Origin: Shewanella sp. Choline-02u-19
Lineage (GTDB): Bacteria; Pseudomonadota; Gammaproteobacteria; Enterobacterales; Shewanellaceae
Assembly: GCF_002836205.1 (NCBI RefSeq)
Contig: NZ_PJBE01000010.1
Coordinates: forward strand, 1-64,000
Direction of reading: 5' to 3'
DNA: 64,000 nucleotides
Part shown: in pieces, positions 15,401-25,900 of the stretch
Layout of the letters: each line of letters starts with the position of its first letter
Numbering within the stretch: position 1 is the stretch's first letter
Made by a program: the position numbers and the translations under genes
Notes under the pieces: model-generated
Databases searched by the model: none
Told to the model about the DNA's origin: nothing
The model's input: only the letters and a program-made list of their open reading frames with translations

Positions 15401-17497
15401 TTAGCCTCGAGCTTCCATTATTGCTTTAGTAACATTTTGCGGTGCATCGGAGTACTTCAAAAACTCCATTGAGTATGAAGCACGACCCTGAGTCGCAGAG
15501 CGCAAAGCGGTTGCATAACCGAACATTTCAGACAAAGGTACTGTTGCATGCACAAGTTTAACACCTGCGATACCATCGTCCATACCTTCAATTAGGCCAC
15601 GACGACGGTTTAAGTCTCCCACAACATCACCCATATGATTTTCAGGTGTTGTCACTTCGACTTTCATACAAGGTTCAAGCAAGGCAGGGTCTGCTTCAAG
15701 AGCACCCTTTTTAAAGCCCATTGAACCGGCGACTTTAAAGGCCATTTCGTTCGAATCCACATCATGATATGAACCGTCAAACAAAGTAACCTTTACGTCT
15801 AGAATAGGGAAGCCGGCTAATACGCCGCTCTTCATCTGTTCTTGAATACCTTTGTCTACTGCTGGGATGTATTCCTTTGGAACAGAACCACCAACAATTT
15901 CATTGACAAATTCGTAGCCAAAACCTTGTTCTTGAGGTTCTAGCTTTAACCAAACATGACCGAATTGACCTCGACCACCAGATTGGCGAATGAACTTGCC
16001 TTCAACTTCCACGCTTGCGCGGATAGTCTCACGATATGCAACTTGAGGTTTACCTACATTACAGCTAACACCAAACTCGCGACGCATACGGTCAACGATA
16101 ATGTCTAAGTGTAGCTCACCCATACCAGAGATCAGTGTTTGGCCTGATTCTTCATCAGTTTCAACACGGAACGACGGATCTTCCGCTGCAAGTTTTTGCA
16201 ACGCCATCCCCATCTTATCTTGGTCTGCCTTGGTTCTAGGTTCAACAGCAATAGTAATTACAGGCTCAGGAAAATCCATTCGCTCCAGAACTACTTTATG
16301 GTCAATATCGCACAATGTATCGCCAGTCGTCACGTCTTTAAGACCAATAGCTGCAGCGATGTCGCCAGCGCGTACTTCTTTAATCTCTTGACGGTCATTA
16401 GCGTGCATCTGCACCATACGACCAATACGTTCACGTTTTTGCTTAACAGAGTTATAAACGCCAGCACCGGTTTCCAATACACCTGAATAAACACGTATAA
16501 AGGTTAAGGTACCCACAAATGGGTCTGTTGCAATCTTAAAGGCTAAAGCAGCGAAAGGCGCATTATCATCCGCAGGACGATATGTTTCTTTCTCATTGTC
16601 ATCCATTCCCGTAATTGCAGGAACTTCGACAGGTGACGGTAGATAATCTACCACTGCATCGAGCACCGCTTGCACACCTTTGTTCTTAAAAGCAGAACCA
16701 CAGGTGACCAAAACGATTTCATTATTTAAGGTACGCTTACGTAATGCCTCTTTGATCTCAACTTCTGAAAGTACACTTCCTTCGAGGTATTTTTCCATCA
16801 GTTCGTCTGAAGCTTCCGCTGCACTCTCAACCAAGTACTCACGCATTTCTGCTGCTTTATCGGCTAAGTCTGCTGGTATTTCTTCATAACTGAAAGTCAT
16901 TCCCAGGTCTTCTTCAGACCAGTTAATCGCTTTCATCTTGATCAAATCAACAACACCTTTGAACTCTTCTTCTGCACCGATATTCAGCTGAATAGGGACA
17001 CAGTTTGCTCCAAGACGGTTACGGATCTGTTCGACTACGCTATCAAAGTCAGCCCCTGCACGGTCCATCTTATTGATGAAAACCATACGAGGGACATGAT
17101 ACTTATCAGCTTGACGCCAAACAGTCTCAGATTGAGGTTCAACCCCAGATGAACCACAGAATACAACCACAGCACCATCTAAGACTCGTAGTGAACGTTC
17201 TACTTCAATAGTGAAGTCAACGTGACCAGGAGTATCGATGATGTTGATACGGTGTTCAGTAAACTGCGCATCCATTCCGCGCCAGAAAGTAGTCGTTGCG
17301 GCTGATGTGATGGTAATCCCACGTTCCTGCTCTTGTTCCATCCAATCCATAGTGGCTGCGCCATCATGAACTTCACCGATCTTATGAGACATACCGGTGT
17401 AGAATAGAACACGTTCAGTTGTGGTGGTTTTACCAGCGTCAACATGAGCGACAATACCGATATTACGATAACGCTCAATTGGAGTTGTACGAGCCAC
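15401..17497 (-). CDS. fusA: elongation factor G (GTG start)
   Basis: EF-G drives ribosomal translocation and, with RRF, ribosome recycling. The 698-residue product has the GTPase motifs AHVDAGKTTTTE (near 17), DTPGHVDF (near 89) and NKMDRAG (near 143), then domains II-V including the SGRGQFGHVW segment of domain IV. Start codon GTG at 17495-17497. It follows rpsG by 75 bp, a spacer that contains an 8-bp hairpin, and precedes tuf copy 1. Confidence 0.98.
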   Translation of the reverse strand: MARTTPIERYRNIGIVAHVDAGKTTTTERVLFYTGMSHKIGEVHDGAATMDWMEQEQERGITITSAATTTFWRGMDAQFTEHRINIIDTPGHVDFTIEVERSLRVLDGAVVVFCGSSGVEPQSETVWRQADKYHVPRMVFINKMDRAGADFDSVVEQIRNRLGANCVPIQLNIGAEEEFKGVVDLIKMKAINWSEEDLGMTFSYEEIPADLADKAAEMREYLVESAAEASDELMEKYLEGSVLSEVEIKEALRKRTLNNEIVLVTCGSAFKNKGVQAVLDAVVDYLPSPVEVPAITGMDDNEKETYRPADDNAPFAALAFKIATDPFVGTLTFIRVYSGVLETGAGVYNSVKQKRERIGRMVQMHANDRQEIKEVRAGDIAAAIGLKDVTTGDTLCDIDHKVVLERMDFPEPVITIAVEPRTKADQDKMGMALQKLAAEDPSFRVETDEESGQTLISGMGELHLDIIVDRMRREFGVSCNVGKPQVAYRETIRASVEVEGKFIRQSGGRGQFGHVWLKLEPQEQGFGYEFVNEIVGGSVPKEYIPAVDKGIQEQMKSGVLAGFPILDVKVTLFDGSYHDVDSNEMAFKVAGSMGFKKGALEADPALLEPCMKVEVTTPENHMGDVVGDLNRRRGLIEGMDDGIAGVKLVHATVPLSEMFGYATALRSATQGRASYSMEFLKYSDAPQNVTKAIMEARG

Positions 17498-17544
17498 GAT
17501 TTATACCCTCTTAGCTAAAACCTGAGTGTTAGCAATGCAAGTAA

Positions 17545-17566
17545 GGCGTGGGACTTAGCCCACGCC
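17545..17566 (-). promoter_or_regulatory. hairpin in the rpsG-fusA spacer
   Basis: Perfect 8-bp stem GGCGTGGG / CCCACGCC with a six-base loop, six bases after the rpsG stop codon. No U-run follows on the minus-strand transcript, so it is not a standard terminator. An RNA-stability or processing role between rpsG and fusA is possible. Confidence 0.5.
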
Positions 17567-17572
17567 AAGATA

Positions 17573-18043
17573 TTACCAGCGGTAATGAGCAAACGCTTTG
17601 TTTGCTTCTGCCATACGATGCACGTCTTCGCGCTTCTTAACAGCAGTACCTTTGTTGTCTGATGCGTCTAGCATTTCACCGGCTAGACGTAACGCCATAG
17701 ATTTTTCACCACGCTTACGTGCAGCTTCAACCAACCAGCGCATCGCCAGTGCGTTACGACGCACTGGACGAACTTCACATGGTACCTGGTATGTAGAACC
17801 ACCAACACGACGAGATTTAACTTCGACGGTTGGACGCACATTGTCCAGGGCTGCTTCAAGGATAACTAGATGATCTTCGCCTTTCTTTTCGAAAGCGGTA
17901 TCTAGTGCCTTGTAAATAATTTTTTCTGCAGTCGACTTTTTGCCGTCCTGCATAATGACGTTGATGAACTTAGCCAGCAACTCACTGTTGAACTTTGGAT
18001 CTGGTAGGATTTTACGTTGTCCTACAACGCGACGTCTTGGCAT
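17573..18043 (-). CDS. rpsG: 30S ribosomal protein S7
   Basis: S7, the assembly initiator of the 30S head and, in E. coli, the repressor of the str operon acting at the rpsL-rpsG junction. The 156-residue product begins MPRRRVVGQRKILPDPKFNS and ends AEANKAFAHYRW, the short-tail form. The 80-bp spacer before it, near the rpsL stop, contains a small stem (CTTAACG/CGTTAAG, 18112-18130), a candidate part of the S7 target. Confidence 0.98.
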   Translation of the reverse strand: MPRRRVVGQRKILPDPKFNSELLAKFINVIMQDGKKSTAEKIIYKALDTAFEKKGEDHLVILEAALDNVRPTVEVKSRRVGGSTYQVPCEVRPVRRNALAMRWLVEAARKRGEKSMALRLAGEMLDASDNKGTAVKKREDVHRMAEANKAFAHYRW

Positions 18044-18123
18044 AACAATTTCTCCGTATGCTTCAGGGACCCCAAAACTGGAATCTCAATAAAAACTAGC
18101 TTGGCCTTACTTAACGGAAAACG

Positions 18124-18498
18124 TTAAGACTTAGGACGCTTAGCACCGTACTTTGAACGACCTTGACGACGTTCACTTACACCAGCACAATCTAAAGCGC
18201 CACGTACAGTGTGGTAACGTACACCCGGTAGATCTTTTACACGACCACCGCGGATTAGAATTACACTGTGTTCCTGCAGGTTGTGGCCTTCACCGCCGAT
18301 GTACGAAGTAACTTCGAAACCGTTAGTTAGACGCACACGAGCTACTTTACGTAGTGCAGAGTTAGGTTTTTTTGGTGTGGTTGTGTATACGCGAGTACAA
18401 ACACCACGTTTTTGTGGACACGCTTCCAACGCAGGCACATTAGTCTTATCGACTTTAGGTGCGCGTGGCTTACGTACCAACTGGTTTACAGTTGCCAT
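18124..18498 (-). CDS. rpsL: 30S ribosomal protein S12
   Basis: S12, a decoding-centre protein that controls accuracy and is the classical streptomycin target. The 124-residue product begins MATVNQLVRKPRAPKVDKTN. Lysines in TPKKPNS (about residue 43) and RVKDLPG (about residue 88) are wild type, so no streptomycin-resistance change is visible; the aspartate after the second lysine is the site methylthiolated by RimO. The ATG at 18498 is preferred over an in-frame extension. It is the first gene of the str operon. Confidence 0.98.
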   Translation of the reverse strand: MATVNQLVRKPRAPKVDKTNVPALEACPQKRGVCTRVYTTTPKKPNSALRKVARVRLTNGFEVTSYIGGEGHNLQEHSVILIRGGRVKDLPGVRYHTVRGALDCAGVSERRQGRSKYGAKRPKS

Positions 18499-18573
18499 GT
18501 ATAGCTCCGAATCAGTTGACCGAATCAACAGTAAGGTGTGAAAAATCTATATCCCACAGGTGTGGGACGCGAA

Positions 18574-18602
18574 ATTTTAGAAGTGTATGGCGTTAGTGTC
18601 AA
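18574..18602 (-). promoter_or_regulatory. str operon promoter
   Basis: On the minus strand a perfect -35 TTGACA (18597-18602) lies 17 bp from TAAAAT (18574-18579), giving a leader of about 70 bases before rpsL. A short CCCACA/TGTGGG inverted repeat (18553-18566) lies in that leader. Confidence 0.85.
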
Positions 18603-18635
18603 GAAATAGACAACTTTTAACCGATTTAAAGTAAA

Positions 18636-18660
18636 AAAAAGGCGCAAAAGGCGCCTTTTT
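18636..18660 (-). terminator. terminator of the rif operon (after rpoC)
   Basis: A 10-bp stem AAAAAGGCGC / GCGCCTTTTT with a five-base loop lies 28 bp after the rpoC stop and just upstream of the str promoter. Its symmetry would let it work in either direction. Confidence 0.9.
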
Positions 18661-18687
18661 TACAATTTGTTTACTTTTCAGACTGAA

Positions 18688-21600
18688 TTAATCAGAACTT
18701 CCAGCTAGATTTAGTAAATCTGCAAGGTTCTGCTCAGCTTCGCTTGCGCTAATTGTTGGTGCTTCAGTAGACGTTGGTTTCGCCGCCGCTGCTGCACGCT
18801 TCTGATGGTATGCGTAACCCGTACCAGCAGGGATCAAACGACCCACAATTACGTTCTCTTTAAGACCGCGTAGTTTGTCTTTCTTACCGCCAACGGCTGC
18901 TTCAGTAAGAACACGAGTGGTCTCCTGGAACGATGCTGCTGAGATAAATGACTCTGTCGCTAGAGACGCCTTGGTGATACCAAGAAGGTCACGAGTAAAG
19001 GTGACTAACTGCTTTCCTTGCGCTTCAAGTTCGCGGTTAGCGATCTTAACGCGTGAAACTTCAGCTTGCTCGCCTGCTAGGAAATTACTGTCACCAGCAT
19101 TAGTGATCTCACACTTACGCAGCATCTGGCGAATAATCACCTCAATGTGCTTATCGTTGATCTTAACACCCTGTAGACGGTAAACATCCTGCACTTCATT
19201 CACGATGTAGTTAGCCACATTGTGGATACCACGTAGACGTAGAATATCGTGCGCAGCTTCTGCACCATCAGCAATAACTTCACCACGTTCGACTTTTTCG
19301 CCTTCGAACACGTTTAGGTTACGCCACTTAGGAATCATCTCTTCGTAGTGCTCGCCACCTTCTGCAGGGGTAATCACTAGACGACGCTTACCTTTGGTTT
19401 CCTTACCGAACGAGATAGTACCCGATACTTCAGCAAGAATAGCTGGCTCTTTCGGCTTACGCGCTTCAAACAAGTCGGCTACGCGTGGCAGACCACCGGT
19501 AATATCACGAGTCTTAGACGATTCTTGAGGAATACGTGCTAAGGCATCACCAACGTTAATTGATGCGTTATCGTCAAGGTTGACAATCGCGTTGCCAGGC
19601 AAGAAGTATTGTGCTGGAACTTCAGTACCAGGAATCTTCAAGTCACCGCCATCAGCTGCAACGAGACGAATCATAGGACGCATCTCTTTACCGGCTGTTG
19701 GACGTTGTGCAACATCTAATATCACAATAGATGATAGACCCGTTAGATCATCTGTTTGACGTGTCATAGTGACATTGTCAATCATATCGACGAACTTAGT
19801 ACTACCCGCAACTTCAGTGATAATTGGGTGAGTATGTGGATCCCAGTTAGCGATAATATCGCCAGCTGCAACAGCTGCATCTTCTAGTTTTTCTAGAATA
19901 GTACCGTATGGCACCTTATAACGCTCTTTCTCACGACCTAGCTCATCAATAATGGCTAGCTCTGAAGAACGAGATACAATGACCAATTTGCCATTGATGT
20001 TCGTTACATGCTTAGCATTGTGCAGCTTTAGAGTACCCGCGTTCTTAACTTGAACGTTGTTCTCTGCTGACGCACGAGATGCTGCACCACCAATGTGGAA
20101 GGTACGCATCGTAAGCTGTGTTCCTGGCTCACCAATTGACTGAGCCGCAACAACACCGATTGCTTCACCTTGGTTGATGATATGGCCACGAGCCAAATCA
20201 CGACCATAACAAGCAGCACACACACCGAAGTCTGTATCACAGCTAATTACTGAGCGAACAATCATTTCATCGATTGAATTATCTTCGATGATGTCACACC
20301 AAGCTTCGTCAAGCAGTGTATTACGGGGCACAAGTACTTCTTCAGTACCTGGCTTAAATACATCTTGAGCAACAACACGACCTAGAACACGTTCACGCAA
20401 CGGCTCAACAACATCACCACCTTCAATAAGGGGTTTCATTGTTAGACCTTCAAACGTGCCACAGTCTTCTTCAATCACAACTAAATCTTGTGCAACGTCT
20501 ACTAGACGACGAGTCAGGTAACCTGAGTTAGCTGTCTTCAATGCCGTATCCGCTAGACCTTTACGCGCACCGTGAGTCGAAATAAAGTACTGAGATACGT
20601 TTAGACCTTCACGGAAGTTTGCGGTAATCGGTGTTTCGATGATTGAGCCATCTGGCTTAGCCATCAAACCACGCATACCGGCAAGCTGACGAATCTGTGC
20701 AGCACTACCACGAGCACCAGAATCGGCCATCATGTAGATACTGTTGAAAGATTCTTGCTCTTCTTCTACGCCGTCACGGTTAATCACTGTCTCAGTTGAC
20801 AGGTTTTGCATCATCGCTTTAGAAACTTTTTCGTTCGCGCTTGCCCAGATATCGATGACCTTGTTGTAACGCTCACCGGCTGTTACTAGACCTGACTGGA
20901 ACTGCTCTTGAATCTCAAGAACTTCCGCTTCAGCGTCTGCAACTAGCGTGTACTTTTCATCTGGAATAACCATGTCGTTGATACCAACAGAGGCACCAGA
21001 CACAGTTGCATAATGAAAACCGGTATACATCAATTGGTCAGCAAAGATAACGGTATCTTTAAGACCTAGTTGACGGTAACAAGTGTTCAATAGCTTAGAG
21101 ATCTGCTTCTTACCCATGTTCTGGTTAACCAGATCATAAGATAAGCCTTTTGGCAGAATCGTTGAAAGCAATGCACGACCCACTGTTGTATCTACGATAC
21201 GACGAGTCTTAACTTTTTCGCCTGCTTCGTTAATCTTGGTTTCGGTAATACGAACCTTAACGCGAGCATGCAATTCTGCGAAGCCGGTGCGGTAAGCTTT
21301 TTCAGCTTCTGCAACATCAGCAAATGCCATGCCTTCACCCTTGCCGTTAATGCGCTCACGACTCGTGTAGTAAAGACCCAATACAACATCCTGAGATGGT
21401 GTAATCACCGGCTCACCGTTTGCAGGTGATAGGATGTTGTTGGTAGACATCATTAGTGAACGTGCTTCTAGCTGAGCTTCCAGCGTTAGCGGCACGTGAA
21501 CAGCCATTTGGTCACCATCGAAATCGGCGTTGTATGCCGCACAAACCAATGGGTGAAGCTGAATAGCTTTACCTTCGATGAGTACTGGCTCAAATGCCTG

Positions 21601-22902
21601 GATACCTAGTCTGTGCAATGTTGGTGCACGGTTAAGCATCACTGGGTGTTCACGAATAACATCGTCTAGAACATCCCAAACTTCTGGTACTTCACGTTCA
21701 ACCATCTTCTTAGCAGCTTTAATGGTAGTAGCTAAGCCACGACCTTCTAACTTGCCATAGATGAACGGCTTAAATAGCTCAAGTGCCATCTTCTTAGGAA
21801 GACCACACTGATGTAAGCGAAGCGTTGGACCAACGGTAATAACCGAACGACCAGAGTAATCAACACGCTTACCTAGCAAGTTCTGACGGAAACGACCTTG
21901 CTTACCTTTGATCATATCGGCCAAAGATTTAAGCGGACGCTTGTTAGAACCTGTAATAGCACGACCACGACGACCGTTATCTAAAAGCGCATCGACAGAT
22001 TCTTGCAACATACGCTTTTCGTTACGTACGATGATATCTGGAGCAGCTAGATCTAACAGACGCTTTAGACGGTTGTTACGGTTAATTACACGACGGTAAA
22101 GGTCGTTCAAATCAGACGTAGCAAAACGTCCGCCATCTAGTGGAACTAGAGGACGTAGATCAGGTGGCAGAACTGGCAGCACTTTAAGGATCATCCACTC
22201 AGGCTTGTTACCTGATTGGAAGAATGCCTCAACAAGCTTAAGACGCTTAGTGATCTTCTTACGACGAGTCTCAGAGTTGATTGATGGCAATTCTTCGCGC
22301 ATCATTTCAATTTCTTTTTCAAGCTCGATAGCACGTAGCAATTCTAGAACTGCTTCAGCACCCATCTTAGCTTCGAATTCATCACCGTACTCTTCCAATG
22401 CATCCAGATAAGTTTCTTCTGTTAGCATTTGGCCGCGTTCAAGACTGGTCATGCCAGGCTCGATGACGACGAAAGATTCGAAGTAAAGTACACGTTCGAT
22501 ATCACGAAGAGTCATATCTAGCATCAAACCGATACGAGACGGCAGTGACTTCAAGAACCAAATATGTGCTACTGGGCTTGCAAGATCGATGTGACCCATA
22601 CGTTCACGACGTACTTTAGTCTGCGTGACTTCAACGCCACACTTTTCACAGATCACACCACGGTGCTTAAGACGCTTATACTTACCGCATAAACATTCGT
22701 AATCTTTTACTGGACCAAAAATACGCGCACAGAATAAACCTTCACGTTCAGGCTTGAATGTACGGTAGTTAATGGTTTCTGGCTTCTTAACTTCACCAAA
22801 CGACCAAGAACGGATCAAATCAGGTGACGCTAGGCCAATCTTGATTCCATCAAATTCTTCAGTCTTACTTTGCTGTTTCAGAAACTTTAATAAGTCTTTC
22901 AC
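18688..22902 (-). CDS. rpoC: DNA-directed RNA polymerase beta prime subunit (GTG start)
   Basis: Beta prime, which carries the catalytic magnesium of RNA polymerase. The 1404-residue product has the N-terminal zinc finger (CLCGKYKRLKHRGVICEKCG near residue 70), the absolutely conserved NADFDGDQMAVH around residue 458, the bridge helix and trigger loop, and the second zinc site near residue 814. The start is GTG behind GGAGAG, as in E. coli. It follows rpoB by 80 bp and is the last gene of the rif operon. Confidence 0.99.
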   Translation of the reverse strand: MKDLLKFLKQQSKTEEFDGIKIGLASPDLIRSWSFGEVKKPETINYRTFKPEREGLFCARIFGPVKDYECLCGKYKRLKHRGVICEKCGVEVTQTKVRRERMGHIDLASPVAHIWFLKSLPSRIGLMLDMTLRDIERVLYFESFVVIEPGMTSLERGQMLTEETYLDALEEYGDEFEAKMGAEAVLELLRAIELEKEIEMMREELPSINSETRRKKITKRLKLVEAFFQSGNKPEWMILKVLPVLPPDLRPLVPLDGGRFATSDLNDLYRRVINRNNRLKRLLDLAAPDIIVRNEKRMLQESVDALLDNGRRGRAITGSNKRPLKSLADMIKGKQGRFRQNLLGKRVDYSGRSVITVGPTLRLHQCGLPKKMALELFKPFIYGKLEGRGLATTIKAAKKMVEREVPEVWDVLDDVIREHPVMLNRAPTLHRLGIQAFEPVLIEGKAIQLHPLVCAAYNADFDGDQMAVHVPLTLEAQLEARSLMMSTNNILSPANGEPVITPSQDVVLGLYYTSRERINGKGEGMAFADVAEAEKAYRTGFAELHARVKVRITETKINEAGEKVKTRRIVDTTVGRALLSTILPKGLSYDLVNQNMGKKQISKLLNTCYRQLGLKDTVIFADQLMYTGFHYATVSGASVGINDMVIPDEKYTLVADAEAEVLEIQEQFQSGLVTAGERYNKVIDIWASANEKVSKAMMQNLSTETVINRDGVEEEQESFNSIYMMADSGARGSAAQIRQLAGMRGLMAKPDGSIIETPITANFREGLNVSQYFISTHGARKGLADTALKTANSGYLTRRLVDVAQDLVVIEEDCGTFEGLTMKPLIEGGDVVEPLRERVLGRVVAQDVFKPGTEEVLVPRNTLLDEAWCDIIEDNSIDEMIVRSVISCDTDFGVCAACYGRDLARGHIINQGEAIGVVAAQSIGEPGTQLTMRTFHIGGAASRASAENNVQVKNAGTLKLHNAKHVTNINGKLVIVSRSSELAIIDELGREKERYKVPYGTILEKLEDAAVAAGDIIANWDPHTHPIITEVAGSTKFVDMIDNVTMTRQTDDLTGLSSIVILDVAQRPTAGKEMRPMIRLVAADGGDLKIPGTEVPAQYFLPGNAIVNLDDNASINVGDALARIPQESSKTRDITGGLPRVADLFEARKPKEPAILAEVSGTISFGKETKGKRRLVITPAEGGEHYEEMIPKWRNLNVFEGEKVERGEVIADGAEAAHDILRLRGIHNVANYIVNEVQDVYRLQGVKINDKHIEVIIRQMLRKCEITNAGDSNFLAGEQAEVSRVKIANRELEAQGKQLVTFTRDLLGITKASLATESFISAASFQETTRVLTEAAVGGKKDKLRGLKENVIVGRLIPAGTGYAYHQKRAAAAAKPTSTEAPTISASEAEQNLADLLNLAGSSD

Positions 22903-22982
22903 GTTTCTCTCCTGAAGGAGTTAAATCGGGTGCCCTGCTACTGCAGAGCACCGATTTTGCCAAATAGAGGCGGGAACCAGTT

Positions 22983-25900
22983 TTACTTGGTATCCAACTC
23001 AATGTTGATACCGAGTGAACGGATCTCTTTCAACAATACGTTGAAAGATTCAGGCATACCTGGTTGCATCTGATAGTTACCGTCGACGATGCTCTTATAC
23101 ATCTGAGTACGACCGTTCACATCATCCGACTTAACAGTTAGCATTTCCTGAAGAGTATATGCTGCACCGTAAGCTTCAAGTGCCCATACTTCCATCTCAC
23201 CGAAACGCTGACCACCGAACTGCGCTTTACCACCCAATGGCTGCTGAGTAACAAGACTGTACGAACCGGTAGAACGGGCGTGCATCTTATCGTCAACCAA
23301 GTGGTTAAGCTTGAGCATGTACATATAACCTACGGTTACTTGACGCTCAAATTCGTTACCAGTACGACCATCACACAGCGTTAGCTGACCTGATGTCGGT
23401 AGACCTGCAAGAGCAAGCATCTGCTTGATCTCTTTCTCTTTGGCACCATCAAACGCAGGTGTAGCTGTTGGTACACCACCTTTAAGGTTTTTAGCAAGAC
23501 GCAAGATTTCATCATCAGTAAATGAATCGATGTCGACTTTTTGAATTACTTCGTCGCCCAATTCATAAACTTCTTTGATGTATCCGCGAAGTTCTGCCAA
23601 TTCGCGCTGCTCTTCAAGCATTTCAGCAATACGATTACCGATACCTTTAGCTGCAGCACCCATATGAACTTCAAGTACTTGACCGATGTTCATACGTGAC
23701 GGTACACCTAGTGGGTTCAATACGATATCCACTGGGTTACCTTTGTCATCGTAAGGCATGTCTTCAACAGGACAAATCTTAGAGATTACACCCTTGTTAC
23801 CGTGACGACCCGCCATCTTATCACCAGGCTGGATAGTACGTTTGACAGCAAGGTAAACCTTAACAATCTTCAGTACGCCAGGTGCTAAATCATCACCTTG
23901 AGTGATCTTACGACGCTTAACTTCAAATTTCTTATCGAAATCAGCTTTCAGCTCTTCCGCTTGCTCAGCTAATTGTTCTAGCTCAGTTTGCTTACCTTCA
24001 TCATCGATGGTTTGAACCAACAATTGTGAACGTGAAATCGCGTTAAGTTGTTCTTCAGTGTAGCCTTCACCCAATAATAGGTTACGAGCACGACCAAGAA
24101 CACCCTCTTCAAGAATTTGGAACTCTTCAGTCAAATCCTTCTTCGCTTCAGCGATATGCAACTCTTCGATTTCAACAGCACGCTTATCTTTATCAACGCC
24201 GTCACGAGTAAATACTTGAACGTCGATGATAGTACCTTTAACAGAGTTAGGTACACGTAGTGAACTGTCTTTAACGTCAGAAGCTTTTTCGCCGAAGATT
24301 GCTCGGAGGAGCTTCTCTTCTGGAGTCAGCTGTGTTTCACCCTTAGGTGTCACTTTACCAACTAGGATGTCGCCACCCTTAACTTCAGCGCCGATATAAA
24401 CGATACCTGATTCATCTAACTTAGAAAGCGCAGATTCACCAACGTTTGGAATATCAGCAGTGATCTCTTCGCTACCCAACTTAGTATCACGAGCAATACA
24501 TGAAAGCTCTTGAATATGGATAGTGGTGAAACGATCTTCCATCGCAACACGCTCAGAGATAAGGATTGAATCCTCAAAGTTGTAACCGTTCCAAGGCATG
24601 AACGCGATACGCATGTTCTGACCAAGAGCCAAATCACCTAAATCGGTAGATGGACCATCGGCTAGTACGTCACCGCGAACAACTGGATCGTTCATGCTAC
24701 AACAAGGACGTTGGTTAATACACGTGTTCTGGTTAGAACGAGTGTATTTAGTCAGGTTGTAGATATCGATACCAGCTTCGCCAGGCGTTAGCTCAGCTTC
24801 GTCAACTTTTACCACGATGCGGCTAGCGTCAACGTAGTCAACATAACCACCACGTTTAGCAACAACAACAACGCCTGAGTCAACAGCAAGAGTACGCTCA
24901 ATACCAGTACCAACTAGAGGCTTATCAGCCCTAAGTGTAGGCACGGCCTGACGTTGCATGTTTGCACCCATCAATGCACGGTTCGCATCATCGTGTTCTA
25001 GGAACGGAATTAGCGATGCCGCAACAGAAATAATCTGTTGTGGTGAAACATCCATATATTGGATATCACCAGCACCCATAAAGGTAGAATCACCTTTATG
25101 ACGACAAGCAATAAGCTCATCCATCATGCGACCAGTTTCGTCGAGTTGAACGATAGCCTGTGCAATAACGTAGCGACCTTCTTCGATAGCTGACAAGTAA
25201 TCTACTTCGTCAGTTACCACACCATCAACTACCTTGCGGTAAGGTGTTTCAAGGAAACCATAGTTGTTTGTACGAGCAAAGGTTGCCAACGAGTTGATCA
25301 AACCAATGTTTGGACCTTCAGGAGTTTCGATTGGACATAGACGACCGTAGTGCGTCGGGTGTACATCTCGAACCTCAAAACCAGCACGTTCACGAGTCAA
25401 ACCACCAGGGCCAAGCGCAGAAATACGACGCTTATGCGTCACTTCTGAAAGCGGGTTGTTTTGATCCATGAATTGTGAAAGCTGTGAAGAGCCAAAGAAT
25501 TCTTTAACAGCTGCAGAGATTGGCTTGGCATTAATCAGATCTTGAGGCATAAGCTCATTTAGATCGCCAAGGCTCAAACGCTCACGTACGGCACGTTCTA
25601 CACGAACGAGACCAACACGGAACTGGTTTTCAGCCATTTCACCAACACTACGGATACGACGGTTACCAAGGTGATCGATATCATCAACTTCGTCAAATCC
25701 ATTACGGATGGCGATGATGTTCTTCATCACGGCAACGATATCTTCTTTAGAAAGGATACCCGTACCTTCGTCGTCATCAATACTTAGACGACGATTGAAC
25801 TTCATACGACCGACTTTAGACAGGTCATAGCGTTCTTCGCTGAAGAAAAGGTTATTAAATAACGCTTCTGCAGCATCTTTAGTTGGTGGCTCACCTGGGC

